From an uncultured Prochlorococcus sp. (GTDB lineage: Bacteria > Cyanobacteriota > Cyanobacteriia > PCC-6307 > Cyanobiaceae): 64,000 bases of DNA. This document shows, piece by piece, positions 9,891 to 20,430 of the stretch. The notes under the pieces are model-generated. The model ran no database searches. It was not told the DNA's origin and saw only the letters and a program-made list of their open reading frames with translations. Position 1 is the first letter of the stretch. Each line of letters opens with the position of its first letter. The position numbers and the translations under genes are program-made. The stretch covers positions 1-64,000 of the forward strand of contig CABZNT010000004.1 of assembly GCA_902527105.1 (NCBI GenBank). The letters are read 5' to 3'.

Positions 9891-10028
9891 ATGAATATGG
9901 GTAGACCAAAACTTATTGCAATAGTAACAGGGTTTATCTCTATAGCTATATGTATTGCGTACTTACTCTTAATAACTATCTTTGATTTCAGAACTTATAT
10001 AAATGATCAATTATCCAATCTCACATAG
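9891..10028 (+). CDS. Small single-TM hypothetical protein (45 aa)
   Basis: ATG 9891 to TAG 10028: MNMGRPKLIAIVTGFISIAICIAYLLLITIFDFRTYINDQLSNLT; 2 bp after previous stop; below ORF-track cutoff. Confidence 0.6.
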   Translation: MNMGRPKLIAIVTGFISIAICIAYLLLITIFDFRTYINDQLSNLT

Positions 10029-11520
10029 TAAATGGAGGCAAACTTTTATTTGATTTAAAAGACTTCTTTATTTCAATTTTTGAAATAGCTTCTTTTACGA
10101 AGTTGTTTAAGATGTCTTCTCTCTTACTTATTCTATAAATCTTATCTACTACCTCTTGAATTCCTCCATCTCCCCAATCTTGTCCATTTTTAAAATATTC
10201 AATCAAACTTAATCCTACTATTCTTATTAACCATCCTGCTGTGACTGATTGTATAGATTTGGATAATATTATTTTAGTCAAGCTTGTAGCTAAAGCAGGA
10301 GAAAGAATTGCGAGACCCCCTTTTAGTATTCCTAGTTTAGCCAATGCGCTTAGCAATGATGTCGCTAAATCCTTTGCATCTTTTTTTGTAAGCTTTATTT
10401 CATATATTTTTGATAATTCCATTATCATTTGAAGATTTACGGAGGTTGTAGTAAGGAAATCAACAGCTGGTAGTGGATTAACTAGTATTACACCTCCTGT
10501 TATCCACATATATTTATTGATCACTTTATTCGACATTAAATATCTTTGTTCTTGCACCAAATTTTTACTTTTAATACCTAACTTATTTGAGCGAAAAAGA
10601 ATATTATCAGCCAATAACTCTTCACCATTATTATCGAGCGTTACAATTATTTCTTTAAATAAACTTCCCACCTCTGGAACCAAATTTAAAGCATCTATTT
10701 TTAAATATGGAGATTGTTGAGGTACTGCAATTGTTTGAACAACTGAAATTTTATTTTTAATAGCAGAAGTTATAGAAATTATATTTTCTTTGATAAGATT
10801 ATTTTCATCTCTAGTCCTCAGATCACATTTATTGAGAACTATTATTATTTTTTTTCTTAATTTCAATAATTCTTTAATTAAATAATTTTCGTACTTATTT
10901 ATATCCTGATCTAGCACAAAAAGAACTAAGTCTGAATTTGATGCTTGTAAAATTGTAGCTTTTTCTCTTTCTTCTCCTAATTTAGAAGGTTCGAATAAAC
11001 CCGGAGTATCCACTATATTAATGTTTCTTTTTAAGATTGGGATGCGAATTTTATAGCTATTAATTTGCTTTGTTGTACCTATTTTTGCTGAAGTTTGTCC
11101 GACAATATTTTTCAATAACGATCTTGCTATAGATGTTTTTCCTGAGGAACCTGCTCCAAAAAGAGTAACTTTATAATCTCCTGTTTTTAATTGGGACTCT
11201 AGTTTATTTTTTTGGTAATTTAACAATTCAACTTTTACTTTATCATTAATTTTTTTATTAATTTTCTCGACCCCATCCAAGCTTATTTTGGCAGCACCAT
11301 ATGTATTTTTGAATGAAAGTGAATTTTTTTTATTTTTATATAAAACTTTATAAACAATTTTTTTAAATAATCTTTTATCAATATTATAAAAGATATAAAT
11401 AATTATTATTAAAAACAAAAGGGTATAAATATTAACTATTCTTATAAATATTGAAAATAAAATATATAAAAATAATATTAATACAATGTATTTTATATAC
11501 TTTAATTTCAAGTAGTTCAT
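10021..11520 (-). CDS. Membrane-associated GTPase, Era-like with DUF697-type C-terminus
   Basis: GAGSSGKTSIARSLL (G1), VDTPGLFEP (G3), LNKCD (G4); two N-terminal TM segments; hydrophobic C-terminal domain. Confidence 0.85.
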   Translation of the reverse strand: MNYLKLKYIKYIVLILFLYILFSIFIRIVNIYTLLFLIIIIYIFYNIDKRLFKKIVYKVLYKNKKNSLSFKNTYGAAKISLDGVEKINKKINDKVKVELLNYQKNKLESQLKTGDYKVTLFGAGSSGKTSIARSLLKNIVGQTSAKIGTTKQINSYKIRIPILKRNINIVDTPGLFEPSKLGEEREKATILQASNSDLVLFVLDQDINKYENYLIKELLKLRKKIIIVLNKCDLRTRDENNLIKENIISITSAIKNKISVVQTIAVPQQSPYLKIDALNLVPEVGSLFKEIIVTLDNNGEELLADNILFRSNKLGIKSKNLVQEQRYLMSNKVINKYMWITGGVILVNPLPAVDFLTTTSVNLQMIMELSKIYEIKLTKKDAKDLATSLLSALAKLGILKGGLAILSPALATSLTKIILSKSIQSVTAGWLIRIVGLSLIEYFKNGQDWGDGGIQEVVDKIYRISKREDILNNFVKEAISKIEIKKSFKSNKSLPPFTM

Positions 11521-11521
11521 T

Positions 11522-11980
11522 TTATCGATTATTTTTAAAAATTTTATATAGTAAAAAAATTAAACCAATATTAATTGATATATCAGCAATATTAAATACT
11601 GGAAAATTTATAATATTTAAATTTATAAAATCAACGACAAAACCTCTATATATCCTATCTATACCATTACCAATAGTTCCTCCAAGAATAAAGCTATAAG
11701 AATATAGATCGAATGTGTTTAATGTATTTTTCCTAAATATTAAATAAATAAGTAATATTGAAAAAAAAATGCTAATTAAAGATAAAAATATTCTACTGCC
11801 ACTTAATAAGTTAAATGCTGCCCCGTAATTTTTAACAAAATCTAATTTGAATAAAAGTAAATCTTTATTAACAAATAATTTTTTATTATAAAACATTAAA
11901 TATTTAGTAAATTGATCTATCAGAATAATGAAAATACTCAAAGATAAAAAATATAATTTTGTTTGTATTTTATTAATCAT
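11522..11980 (-). CDS. lspA: Lipoprotein signal peptidase II
   Basis: IILIDQFTKYLM, VKNYGAAFNLLSG, LGGTIGNGIDRIYRGFVVDFIN, FPVFNIADISI. Confidence 0.95.
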   Translation of the reverse strand: MINKIQTKLYFLSLSIFIILIDQFTKYLMFYNKKLFVNKDLLLFKLDFVKNYGAAFNLLSGSRIFLSLISIFFSILLIYLIFRKNTLNTFDLYSYSFILGGTIGNGIDRIYRGFVVDFINLNIINFPVFNIADISINIGLIFLLYKIFKNNR

Positions 11981-12549
11981 TAATTGCTACGTTTTAAAAC
12001 TTCTATAGGTTTAACAAGTAATAAAAGTGGAAAAAGCATTATAAAATGATATCCAATTTTACCTAATGAGTATTTTCCTAAATTATATAAAAATAAATTA
12101 AATTGACTGTAGAAAAAAATTTGTATGAAATTGTAAAATATTCCAGTTAAATGCATAGCACATATTGCTATAAATCCATTTTTTAAAAAGTTTCCAGCGT
12201 TTATTTTTTTTCTAGTATTTAAATTATCAATTATTTTTATTAATGGGAATAAACCTAATAAATAACCAAAATTTGGAGTGAGCAAATAACCTATTGAACC
12301 TCCTTGATGAAAGACTGGAAATATAAATAATCCCAGAATTATATAAATAGAAAATGCTCTGATTACAACTTTTTTATGAAATATAAGCGTTAATAAAATT
12401 ATGGTTGGAATTTGCCATGTTATAGGCAACTCAAAGTTACTACTAGATTTATAGATAAAAGGTAGTGGAATATAAACAGGTAACATTGATGTTATTACTA
12501 GTGATTGAAGACTCACCAGTATCTCAATTAATTTATAAAAATTGAGCAT
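11980..12549 (-). CDS. bioY: Biotin transporter BioY
   Basis: 189 aa multi-TM; GLFIFPVFHQGGSIGYLLTPNFGYLLGL is the BioY signature; start/stop overlap with lspA. Confidence 0.88.
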   Translation of the reverse strand: MLNFYKLIEILVSLQSLVITSMLPVYIPLPFIYKSSSNFELPITWQIPTIILLTLIFHKKVVIRAFSIYIILGLFIFPVFHQGGSIGYLLTPNFGYLLGLFPLIKIIDNLNTRKKINAGNFLKNGFIAICAMHLTGIFYNFIQIFFYSQFNLFLYNLGKYSLGKIGYHFIMLFPLLLLVKPIEVLKRSN

Positions 12550-12564
12550 TATTATTAAATCTAT

Positions 12565-13797
12565 TTATAAACTTCTTAATGCAACAATTGGATCTAATTT
12601 AGAAGCTCTTTTTGCAGGTAAGACGCCAAAAATTAAACCTATGGATCCTGAAATGATCATGGTGGAAAAAGTAGTTGTAATTCCTACTGATGCAGGAAGT
12701 GGTGTTATCAGAGATAAAAGAAAAACACCTGATAATCCGGTTGTTGTCCCAATTAATCCTCCAATTGTAGATAAAATCAATGCCTCAATTAAAAATTGAA
12801 TTAATATATCTGACTGTTTAGCTCCTATTGCTTTTCTAAGTCCAATCTCTTCTGTCCTCTCGCTTACTGAAACGAGCATAATATTCATAATTCCTATGCC
12901 TCCAACCACTAAAGATACTGCCCCAATACCAGCCAATAAAAACGTTAATCCACTTGTTATGTTGGTTACTATATTTAATGCGTCTTCTTGCGATCTAACC
13001 GCAAAGTCATCATCTCTGATTATTTTATGTCTTTGCCTTAATAAGTTGGTAATCTGAAATTTAGCGGCACTAGTCGCATTTTTATTTTTCGCTTCAACAC
13101 TAATGAAGCTTAAACTTACTCCATATGTCGGATCCTTCCCTGTAATCCTATTGACCATGGTGGTTAATGGAATATAAGCATTTTTGTCCTGATTACTTCC
13201 AAATACAGCTCCTTTTGGTTTTAATATTCCGATAATTTCATAAGTGTGGTCTTTTATTCTTATTTTATTTCCAAGTGTTGAAGATTTATTTTTGAAAAAT
13301 TCGTCTTTAAGATCAGGACCTATTACAACATAACTTCTAGCACTATTAACATCGCTTTTTGATAAAAATCTTCCCTCATCTACTTCAAAGCTTCTTACTT
13401 CAAGAAATTCAGGAGTAACTCCAGCAATTGATATATTAAGGCTTTTAGAATTTGATTGTACTATTTCGTTAGCAGAGATTTGGGGAGCAACTCTTTTAAC
13501 TGTTGGGACTTGATTACTTATTGCTAATGCATCTTCTAAAACAAGGTTTTTAGGAAATGAAATACCTCTTCTTCTTGTGTCATTATTTCCAGGAACAATG
13601 AATAAAACATTTGCACCTAAATTACTTAATTGGTTTTTTGCTAATGTTTGAGCACCTCTTCCAAGTCCAACAAGTGTAATAACTGATGCATTTCCTATAA
13701 TAATTCCAAGCATTGTTAACGAACTTCTCAATTTGTTCGATACCAAAGTTTTTGTGGCCATGCCTAAGGCTTCTTTTATTGAGATATTCCTAGACAT
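12565..13797 (-). CDS. MacB/FtsX-type ABC transporter permease
   Basis: LRSSLTMLGIIIGNASVI...NLGANVLFIVPG...GGIGIMNIMLVSVSERTEEIGLRKAIGAK. Confidence 0.88.
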   Translation of the reverse strand: MSRNISIKEALGMATKTLVSNKLRSSLTMLGIIIGNASVITLVGLGRGAQTLAKNQLSNLGANVLFIVPGNNDTRRRGISFPKNLVLEDALAISNQVPTVKRVAPQISANEIVQSNSKSLNISIAGVTPEFLEVRSFEVDEGRFLSKSDVNSARSYVVIGPDLKDEFFKNKSSTLGNKIRIKDHTYEIIGILKPKGAVFGSNQDKNAYIPLTTMVNRITGKDPTYGVSLSFISVEAKNKNATSAAKFQITNLLRQRHKIIRDDDFAVRSQEDALNIVTNITSGLTFLLAGIGAVSLVVGGIGIMNIMLVSVSERTEEIGLRKAIGAKQSDILIQFLIEALILSTIGGLIGTTTGLSGVFLLSLITPLPASVGITTTFSTMIISGSIGLIFGVLPAKRASKLDPIVALRSL

Positions 13798-15580
13798 ATT
13801 TATATTTATCTATTGAGTCATCATCTTCAATTTGACCCATATAAATAACACCCTCATTTAGCTGTAGTGTAATAAGGTCGCCATTGCTAATTTGATGATT
13901 ATCCATATTTTCTAAATTACAAATTGTAGAAATTTTTTTATTATTTTTATTAAACAAAGCATAAACATCATTCACATTTTGGTTAGTAACAATGCCGGCA
14001 ATATTTTTACTCAGTGGTATATTTTTCATTAATTCCTCCGGAACAAATAATATTTCTCCGGGACAAATTAAGGACATATCAGGATTATTTTTAATTATTC
14101 TTGCTTTACCTGTAACGCCGACTTCTCCTATTGAAATTCCTCTTGTTACTATCTTTCTTACTAAACCGACTTTTATTAAATCTGTAGAGCCGCTAATACC
14201 AGTTAATGTGCCTGCAGTTTGAACCACTAAATCTCCCTGATTTAGGATACCCATTTCCTGAGCAATTTGCATTGCTAAACTAAATGTTTTTGCAGTTCTT
14301 TCATCATTTTTAACTACTATAGGAGTTACTCCCCAAACAAGTTGCAATCTTCTCGCTACACTCCTCTCTGTGGTAGTAGCTAAAATTGGTGTTGGTGGTC
14401 TGAATTTACTAACATTTCGAGCTGTAGAACCTGACTTTGTTAGAGGAATTATAGCGCCTGCATCAAGTTGTCTAGCAATGTTACTAACTGCTGCACTAAT
14501 AGCATTTGGTATCGTACTAGGTAAGTGGCTCTCAATAGCTTTTAGTGGATAATCTCTCTCAATTCTTCTTGCTATGGTTGCCATCGTTTCTACTGCCTCT
14601 ACAGGATAATCCCCAACGGCAGTTTCATTTGAAAGCATTACTGCATCTGTTCCATCCAGAATTGCATTTGCAACATCACTAACTTCGGCTCTTGTAGGTC
14701 TTGGATTTGAAGCCATTGAATCAAGCATTTGAGTCGCTGTAATTATTGGGATACCTAATGTATTAGCTTTTCTTATTAACTCCTTTTGTAAAAGAGGAAC
14801 TTCTTCAGCAGGCATTTCTACTCCTAAATCACCTCTAGCAACCATAACCCCATCACATAAGGGTAATACTGTATCAATTTGATCAATTGCTTCAAATTTT
14901 TCTATTTTGGCAACTACAGGAGTTGAATGTCCATTTTTGTTTATTAAATCTTTTATCTCATTTATGTCAGATGGATTTCTTACGAAACTTAGTGCTATCC
15001 AATCGACTCCTTCAGATAAACCAAATTTTAAATCCTCTTTATCTTTTTCTGTCAAAGCTTTTACTGATAATTGAACATCAGGGAAATTAACACCTTTATT
15101 ATTTGAAAGAACGCCCCCTACTGTTACCAAGCACTCTAAAAGATTAGCGTTTGTATCTACTTTTTCTACAACCATTTCTATTTTGCCATCATCTAGTAGT
15201 ATTCTTTTACCTTCGCTAACTTCTTGAGAAAGTTTGTCGTATGTTACATTTGCAATAGTATTTGTACATTCGACTTCTTTTGATGTAAGTGTAAATTTAT
15301 CACCTTTTTTAACTTTTACAGGGCCATCTTTAAAGCGACCTAATCTTATTTTAGGACCTTGAAGATCCTGTAATATTCCAATATCTATATCTAACTTCTT
15401 TGATACCTCTCTTATTGTTTTTATTCTCTCAGCATGATCTTTATGATCTCCATGTGAGAAATTTAATCTGAATGTTGTTACTCCAGCTTTAATCAAATCT
15501 CTAATTATCTCTTCAGATTGAGTTGCAGGGCCAATAGTTGCTACAATTTTTGTTCTTCTTTTTAAATCAATATTCGACAT
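13790..15580 (-). CDS. pyk: Pyruvate kinase with C-terminal PEP-utilizer-like extension
   Basis: RRTKIVATIGPAT...FRLNFSHGDH...DWIALSFVRNPSDI...MVARGDLGVEMP...ITATQMLDSM. Confidence 0.96.
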   Translation of the reverse strand: MSNIDLKRRTKIVATIGPATQSEEIIRDLIKAGVTTFRLNFSHGDHKDHAERIKTIREVSKKLDIDIGILQDLQGPKIRLGRFKDGPVKVKKGDKFTLTSKEVECTNTIANVTYDKLSQEVSEGKRILLDDGKIEMVVEKVDTNANLLECLVTVGGVLSNNKGVNFPDVQLSVKALTEKDKEDLKFGLSEGVDWIALSFVRNPSDINEIKDLINKNGHSTPVVAKIEKFEAIDQIDTVLPLCDGVMVARGDLGVEMPAEEVPLLQKELIRKANTLGIPIITATQMLDSMASNPRPTRAEVSDVANAILDGTDAVMLSNETAVGDYPVEAVETMATIARRIERDYPLKAIESHLPSTIPNAISAAVSNIARQLDAGAIIPLTKSGSTARNVSKFRPPTPILATTTERSVARRLQLVWGVTPIVVKNDERTAKTFSLAMQIAQEMGILNQGDLVVQTAGTLTGISGSTDLIKVGLVRKIVTRGISIGEVGVTGKARIIKNNPDMSLICPGEILFVPEELMKNIPLSKNIAGIVTNQNVNDVYALFNKNNKKISTICNLENMDNHQISNGDLITLQLNEGVIYMGQIEDDDSIDKYKYV

Positions 15581-15641
15581 ATATAGATAATATTGCTAGA
15601 TATAAATAAATTTACCATACCCAAAGTTAGTTATTTAAGTC

Positions 15642-15971
15642 ATGGATTTTAAAACTTATCAGAAAAAAGCTAGAGAAACAGCACAATATCCAGATTTAGG
15701 CTCAAATAATATTTATCCAACTCTTGGTTTAGTTGGTGAGGCTGGTGAAGTAGCAGAAAAAGTAAAAAAAGTCATAAGAGATAAAAATGGAATATTTGAT
15801 AACGAATCAAAATTAGGAATTAAAAAAGAATTAGGAGATGTATTGTGGTACGTCTCCAATCTTTGTACAGAATTAAATTTCAATTTAGATGATGTTGCTC
15901 TACAAAACCTTGAAAAACTAAAAATAAGAGCAGCTAAAGGAGTGATATGCGGTTCTGGGGACGACAGATGA
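15642..15971 (+). CDS. MazG-like nucleotide pyrophosphohydrolase
   Basis: LGLVGEAGEVAEKVKKVIRD...KKELGDVLWYVSNLC. Confidence 0.88.
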   Translation: MDFKTYQKKARETAQYPDLGSNNIYPTLGLVGEAGEVAEKVKKVIRDKNGIFDNESKLGIKKELGDVLWYVSNLCTELNFNLDDVALQNLEKLKIRAAKGVICGSGDDR

Positions 15972-15973
15972 AT

Positions 15974-16258
15974 TCAGTTATATCCTAAGCTTGCATATTG
16001 GAGATTTGTAATTAGGTTCTGAATAACATTTAAAAGTAAAAAAGCTAATAAAGATGAAATATCAAATCCACCTATTGGAGGGATAATACCTCTAAAAATG
16101 TTTAAATAGGGGTCTGTGATGGAAGTCAATGCAGATAAAACACCGTTACTCCAATCAATACCTGGAAACCATGTAAGTAAAATTCTTATTATCAAAATAA
16201 AAGAATAAATTGATAAAGTTTGGCCTAGAACTGCGAAAATCTCAGATAACATTATCAT
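15974..16258 (-). CDS. YggT/Ycf19 family membrane protein
   Basis: LIIRILLTWFPGIDW...ITDPYLNIFRGIIPPIGGFDISSLLAFLLLNVIQNLI. Confidence 0.88.
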   Translation of the reverse strand: MIMLSEIFAVLGQTLSIYSFILIIRILLTWFPGIDWSNGVLSALTSITDPYLNIFRGIIPPIGGFDISSLLAFLLLNVIQNLITNLQYASLGYN

Positions 16259-16290
16259 TCCGTAATTTAATACATCCTAACATTTACTTA

Positions 16291-16842
16291 TTATTGCTGC
16301 TTATTATTACGACTTCCTATCTTTGAGAGGTATTCATTACTTACGGCAAAAGTTTGAAAAAACTTTTCTGATAATGATAACCAATATGATCTACCATCTT
16401 TTTGCTTTCGTTTGACGATAAACTTCTTTTCTAATAATTCTTTAATATGATCATAAGCTCCTGAACCTCGAAGAAGTATGAGGTCTGATTGCAGGATCTT
16501 TTTTTTGATTGCTATAGTTGCCAATGTCCTTAATTCGGATGTTTTTAAATCAGAAGGAAGTAAATCATCGACGAATTCATTAAGACTAGATTTTAGCTCG
16601 AGAGAAAAGCTGTTATTAACTGCATTTAATTCAATAGCTGAGTTGGGATTAGAGTATTTGCTTTTTAGATCTATAATTGCATCATTTATAGAGTTGATAT
16701 CAGAATTAGTAATTTCTGAAAGATCCTTTTTTGTTATAGGTCTGCCTTTTAAATATAGAACAGCTTCAACTTTAGTAACTAGATCTATATCAGATTTTGG
16801 GGTGGCATTCAGATCAGATTGATTGATTTTTATTACCGAAAT
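16291..16842 (-). CDS. scpB: Segregation and condensation protein B (start codon uncertain)
   Basis: Open frame extends upstream of the track ORF: ...VTKVEAVLYLKGRPITKKDLSEITNSDINSINDAIIDLKSKYSN...LPSDLKTSELRTLATIAIKKKILQSDLILLRGSGAYDHIKELLEKKFIVKRKQKDGRSYWL. No in-frame ATG/GTG/TTG upstream of 16524; ATT at 16842 or ATA at 16833 are possible starts. Confidence 0.75.
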   Translation of the reverse strand: MSVIKINQSDLNATPKSDIDLVTKVEAVLYLKGRPITKKDLSEITNSDINSINDAIIDLKSKYSNPNSAIELNAVNNSFSLELKSSLNEFVDDLLPSDLKTSELRTLATIAIKKKILQSDLILLRGSGAYDHIKELLEKKFIVKRKQKDGRSYWLSLSEKFFQTFAVSNEYLSKIGSRNNKQQ

Positions 16843-16863
16843 CTTTCCTAATTTACCTTAAAT

Positions 16864-18405
16864 TCAATCTGATGCACCAAGAAATAGTTTATATGTATCG
16901 TTTTGAGTTTCATCCCAGAATTTATAGCCTAGGATTTTTATAAATTTATTCCACTCTAAAATTTCATCTTTATCGATTAAAACACCAATAACAATTTTCC
17001 CTACATCAGCACCATAATTTCTGTAGTGAAAAACGCTTATAGACCAATTTGATTTCATATTATTTAAGAAGTTTATTAACGCTCCAGGTCTTTCAGGAAA
17101 CTCAAATCTGTATAAAAGCTCAACAATGTTTCTATTATCCATTTCTTTAATATTCTTTGGTAATCTTCCACCTACCATATGTCTGAGATGATTTTTAGAT
17201 AGTTCATCATCACTTATGTCAATGAATGAGTACTCGGAATTTCTAAATAAATCTAAAAGATTTTTTTTATCATTTAACCCATAGACTTGAACCCCTACAA
17301 AGATCTGGGCATTCTTTGAATTCGACATCCTATAGCTAAATTCAGTTAAATTTCTATTATCAAGTAACTTACAAAATTCAATTAAACTTCCAGCATGCTC
17401 AGGAATTTCAACAGCCATCATTACTTCTTTACACTCTCCAAGTTCTGCTCTTTCTGCTACAAATCTAAGTCTCTCAAAATTCATATTTGCACCACATGCA
17501 ATGGAAACCATTTTTTTATTTGAATGATTCGAATTTAAAATATCTTTTTTCATGCCTGCAATTGATAATGCTCCTGCGGGCTCTAGGATTGATCTAGTAT
17601 CCTCAAAAACATCTTTTATAGCAGCACATATTTCATCAGTATTAACCCTAATCATCTTATCTATATATTTTCTACCAATATCAAAAGTATTTTTACCAAT
17701 TTTTTTGACCGCCACTCCATCTGCAAATTGACCCACAGATGATAATTCCACAATTTTTGATTCTTCCAAGGATTTTGTCATAGCGTCTGCATCTTCAGGC
17801 TCTACGCCAATTATTTTTACTTCAGGCCATATTTTTTTTATATATAAGGATATTCCCGAAATCAATCCACCACCACCAACAGCAATATAAATTGCATAAG
17901 GTTTTTCCTTTAGTTGCTGTTCAAGTTCAATAGCTATAGTTCCTTGTCCTGCGATTACATCAGGATCATCAAAAGGATGAATAAAACATAAATTTCTATC
18001 TTTACTAATCCTTATTGCTTCTCTATAAGTTTCATCATAATTATCACCAAATAATATAACTTTTGCCTTTAAATTCTTTACTGCATTAACTTTCACTAGA
18101 GGTGTTGTAATTGGCATTAATATTGTTGCTTTACAATTTAATTTGAGAGCGCTAAGTGCAACACCTTGAGCATGATTTCCAGCGCTTGAAGTAATTACTC
18201 CCTTAGTAAGTTCAGATTTACTGAGCTTACTCATCTTGTTGTATGCCCCTCTTATCTTGAATGAAAATACATCTTGAAGATCTTCTCTTTTTAGAAAAAC
18301 TTCATTATTAAGTGTATTACTTAAATTATGAGCTTTCTCTAGTGGTGTTTTTTTTGCTACTTCATAGACTTCAGCTTGAAGTATTTTTTCAAAATAATCA
18401 TTCAT
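16864..18405 (-). CDS. ilvA: Threonine ammonia-lyase, biosynthetic
   Basis: SFKIRGAYNKM, SAGNHAQGVA, GGGGLISGIS, two C-terminal ACT-like regulatory modules (FPERPGALINFL). Confidence 0.96.
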   Translation of the reverse strand: MNDYFEKILQAEVYEVAKKTPLEKAHNLSNTLNNEVFLKREDLQDVFSFKIRGAYNKMSKLSKSELTKGVITSSAGNHAQGVALSALKLNCKATILMPITTPLVKVNAVKNLKAKVILFGDNYDETYREAIRISKDRNLCFIHPFDDPDVIAGQGTIAIELEQQLKEKPYAIYIAVGGGGLISGISLYIKKIWPEVKIIGVEPEDADAMTKSLEESKIVELSSVGQFADGVAVKKIGKNTFDIGRKYIDKMIRVNTDEICAAIKDVFEDTRSILEPAGALSIAGMKKDILNSNHSNKKMVSIACGANMNFERLRFVAERAELGECKEVMMAVEIPEHAGSLIEFCKLLDNRNLTEFSYRMSNSKNAQIFVGVQVYGLNDKKNLLDLFRNSEYSFIDISDDELSKNHLRHMVGGRLPKNIKEMDNRNIVELLYRFEFPERPGALINFLNNMKSNWSISVFHYRNYGADVGKIVIGVLIDKDEILEWNKFIKILGYKFWDETQNDTYKLFLGASD

Positions 18406-18521
18406 ATATATATTTTTAGCATTAATTATTAATCTAATAAAACATTACATGATCTATTTCAAAAAAAATACTCATTTTGCACCTCGGCGTTTTAGATTAT
18501 ATAGATACCAATTTTTATTAA

Positions 18522-20411
18522 ATGCTTTTAAGTGAGTTAAGTCATCCAAATCAACTTCATGGCTTAACAGTTTCACAATTAGAGGAAATTGCTTGTCAAA
18601 TCAGAGAAAGACATCTTCAAGTAGTATCTACTAGTGGTGGACATCTTGGACCTGGATTAGGTGTAGTTGAGCTTACATTAGCTTTATATCAAACTCTAGA
18701 TCTTGATTTCGATAAGGTTGTTTGGGATGTAGGACATCAAGGTTATCCTCATAAATTAATAACAGGACGTTTCAGTCAATTTGATTCCCTTAGACAACAA
18801 AATGGTGTAGCTGGATATCTCAAAAGAAGTGAAAGTAAATTTGATCATTTCGGTGCTGGACATGCAAGTACTTCTATTTCCGCTGCTTTAGGAATGGCAA
18901 TAGCGAGAGATAGAAAAGGTGAAAAATATAAATGTGTTGCTGTTATTGGGGATGGAGCATTAACTGGAGGAATGGCATTAGAAGCTATAAATCATGCAGG
19001 TCACTTACCTAATACTCCTTTAGTTGTAGTACTAAACGATAATGATATGTCTATTTCACCTCCAGTTGGAGCCCTTTCAACTTATTTAAATAAGGTAAGA
19101 GTTAGTCCCCCATTACAATTTTTGTCCGATAGCGTTCAAGAAAGTGTAAAAAATATTCCATTAATTGGTAAAGATATTCCCGAGGAACTGAAAAATATTA
19201 AAGGGAGCGTTAGACGACTTGCTGTACCCAAGGTTGGTGCTGTTTTTGAAGAACTTGGATTTACATATATGGGGCCAATTGACGGTCACGATATTGGAAA
19301 TTTAGTAAATACTTTTAATGCTGCTCATAAACTTAAAAAACCTGTTCTTGTTCATGTTGTTACAACAAAAGGTAAGGGTTATCCTTATGCAGAAGCAGAT
19401 CAAGTTGGATATCATGCACAATCTGCCTTTGATCTAACAACCGGGAAATCTATTCCATCAAAGAAACCTAAACCCGTTAGTTATAGTAAAATATTTGGTC
19501 AAACGTTATTGAAAATTTGTGAACAAGATAGCAAAGTTATTGGTATTACAGCAGCAATGGCTACAGGTACTGGTTTAGATTTATTGCAAAAAAATATTCC
19601 AGATCAATATATCGATGTAGGAATAGCAGAACAACATGCAGTTACTCTTGCGGCAGGTATGTCGTGCGATGGTCTTAAGCCTGTTGTAGCTATCTATAGT
19701 ACTTTTCTTCAACGTGCTTTCGATCAATTAATTCATGATGTAGGGATTCAAAATTTACCTGTATCGTTCGTACTTGATAGAGCTGGAATAGTTGGAGCAG
19801 ACGGTCCTACTCACCAAGGTCAGTACGATATCAGTTATATGAGATCTATACCTAATTTTGTATTGATGGCGCCTAAAGATGAGTCTGAATTACAGAGAAT
19901 GTTAATAACATCAATTAATCACAAGGGTCCCACAGCTCTAAGAATACCAAGAGGTTCTGGATTAGGAGTAGCTGTAATGGATGAGGGGTGGGAACCTTTG
20001 AATATAGGCGAAGCCGAAATTCTTGAAGAAGGAGAAGATATTTTAATCATTGCTTATGGTTCAATGGTCTCATCAGCTGTTGAAACAGCAAAGATCCTAA
20101 AAAATATTAACATTAATCCATGTATTGTTAATGCAAGATTTGTGAAACCTCTCGATAAGAATCTTATTATGCCTTTAGCAAGTAGGATTCAAAAAGTTGT
20201 AACTATGGAAGAAGGAACCCTAATAGGTGGATTTGGTTCCGCAATAGTTGAATTATTTAATGACAATGAAATAAATATTCCTGTATACAGAATAGGTATA
20301 CCTGATGTATTAGTTGATCATGCTTCACCTGACCAGAGTAAGGAAAAATTAGGACTTATGCCTGATCAGATGGCAGATAAAATTGTTAAGAAATTTAAGT
20401 TGGATAATTAA
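18522..20411 (+). CDS. dxs: 1-deoxy-D-xylulose-5-phosphate synthase
   Basis: [70 protein letters not shown]. Confidence 0.97.
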   Translation: MLLSELSHPNQLHGLTVSQLEEIACQIRERHLQVVSTSGGHLGPGLGVVELTLALYQTLDLDFDKVVWDVGHQGYPHKLITGRFSQFDSLRQQNGVAGYLKRSESKFDHFGAGHASTSISAALGMAIARDRKGEKYKCVAVIGDGALTGGMALEAINHAGHLPNTPLVVVLNDNDMSISPPVGALSTYLNKVRVSPPLQFLSDSVQESVKNIPLIGKDIPEELKNIKGSVRRLAVPKVGAVFEELGFTYMGPIDGHDIGNLVNTFNAAHKLKKPVLVHVVTTKGKGYPYAEADQVGYHAQSAFDLTTGKSIPSKKPKPVSYSKIFGQTLLKICEQDSKVIGITAAMATGTGLDLLQKNIPDQYIDVGIAEQHAVTLAAGMSCDGLKPVVAIYSTFLQRAFDQLIHDVGIQNLPVSFVLDRAGIVGADGPTHQGQYDISYMRSIPNFVLMAPKDESELQRMLITSINHKGPTALRIPRGSGLGVAVMDEGWEPLNIGEAEILEEGEDILIIAYGSMVSSAVETAKILKNININPCIVNARFVKPLDKNLIMPLASRIQKVVTMEEGTLIGGFGSAIVELFNDNEINIPVYRIGIPDVLVDHASPDQSKEKLGLMPDQMADKIVKKFKLDN

Positions 20412-20430
20412 AAAATTTAATAAATAAATT

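Noticed and set aside
16478-16822. + strand ORF over scpB as a real gene
   Set aside because: It is the antisense of the conserved ScpB N-terminal half; listed only because scpB lacks a canonical start there.
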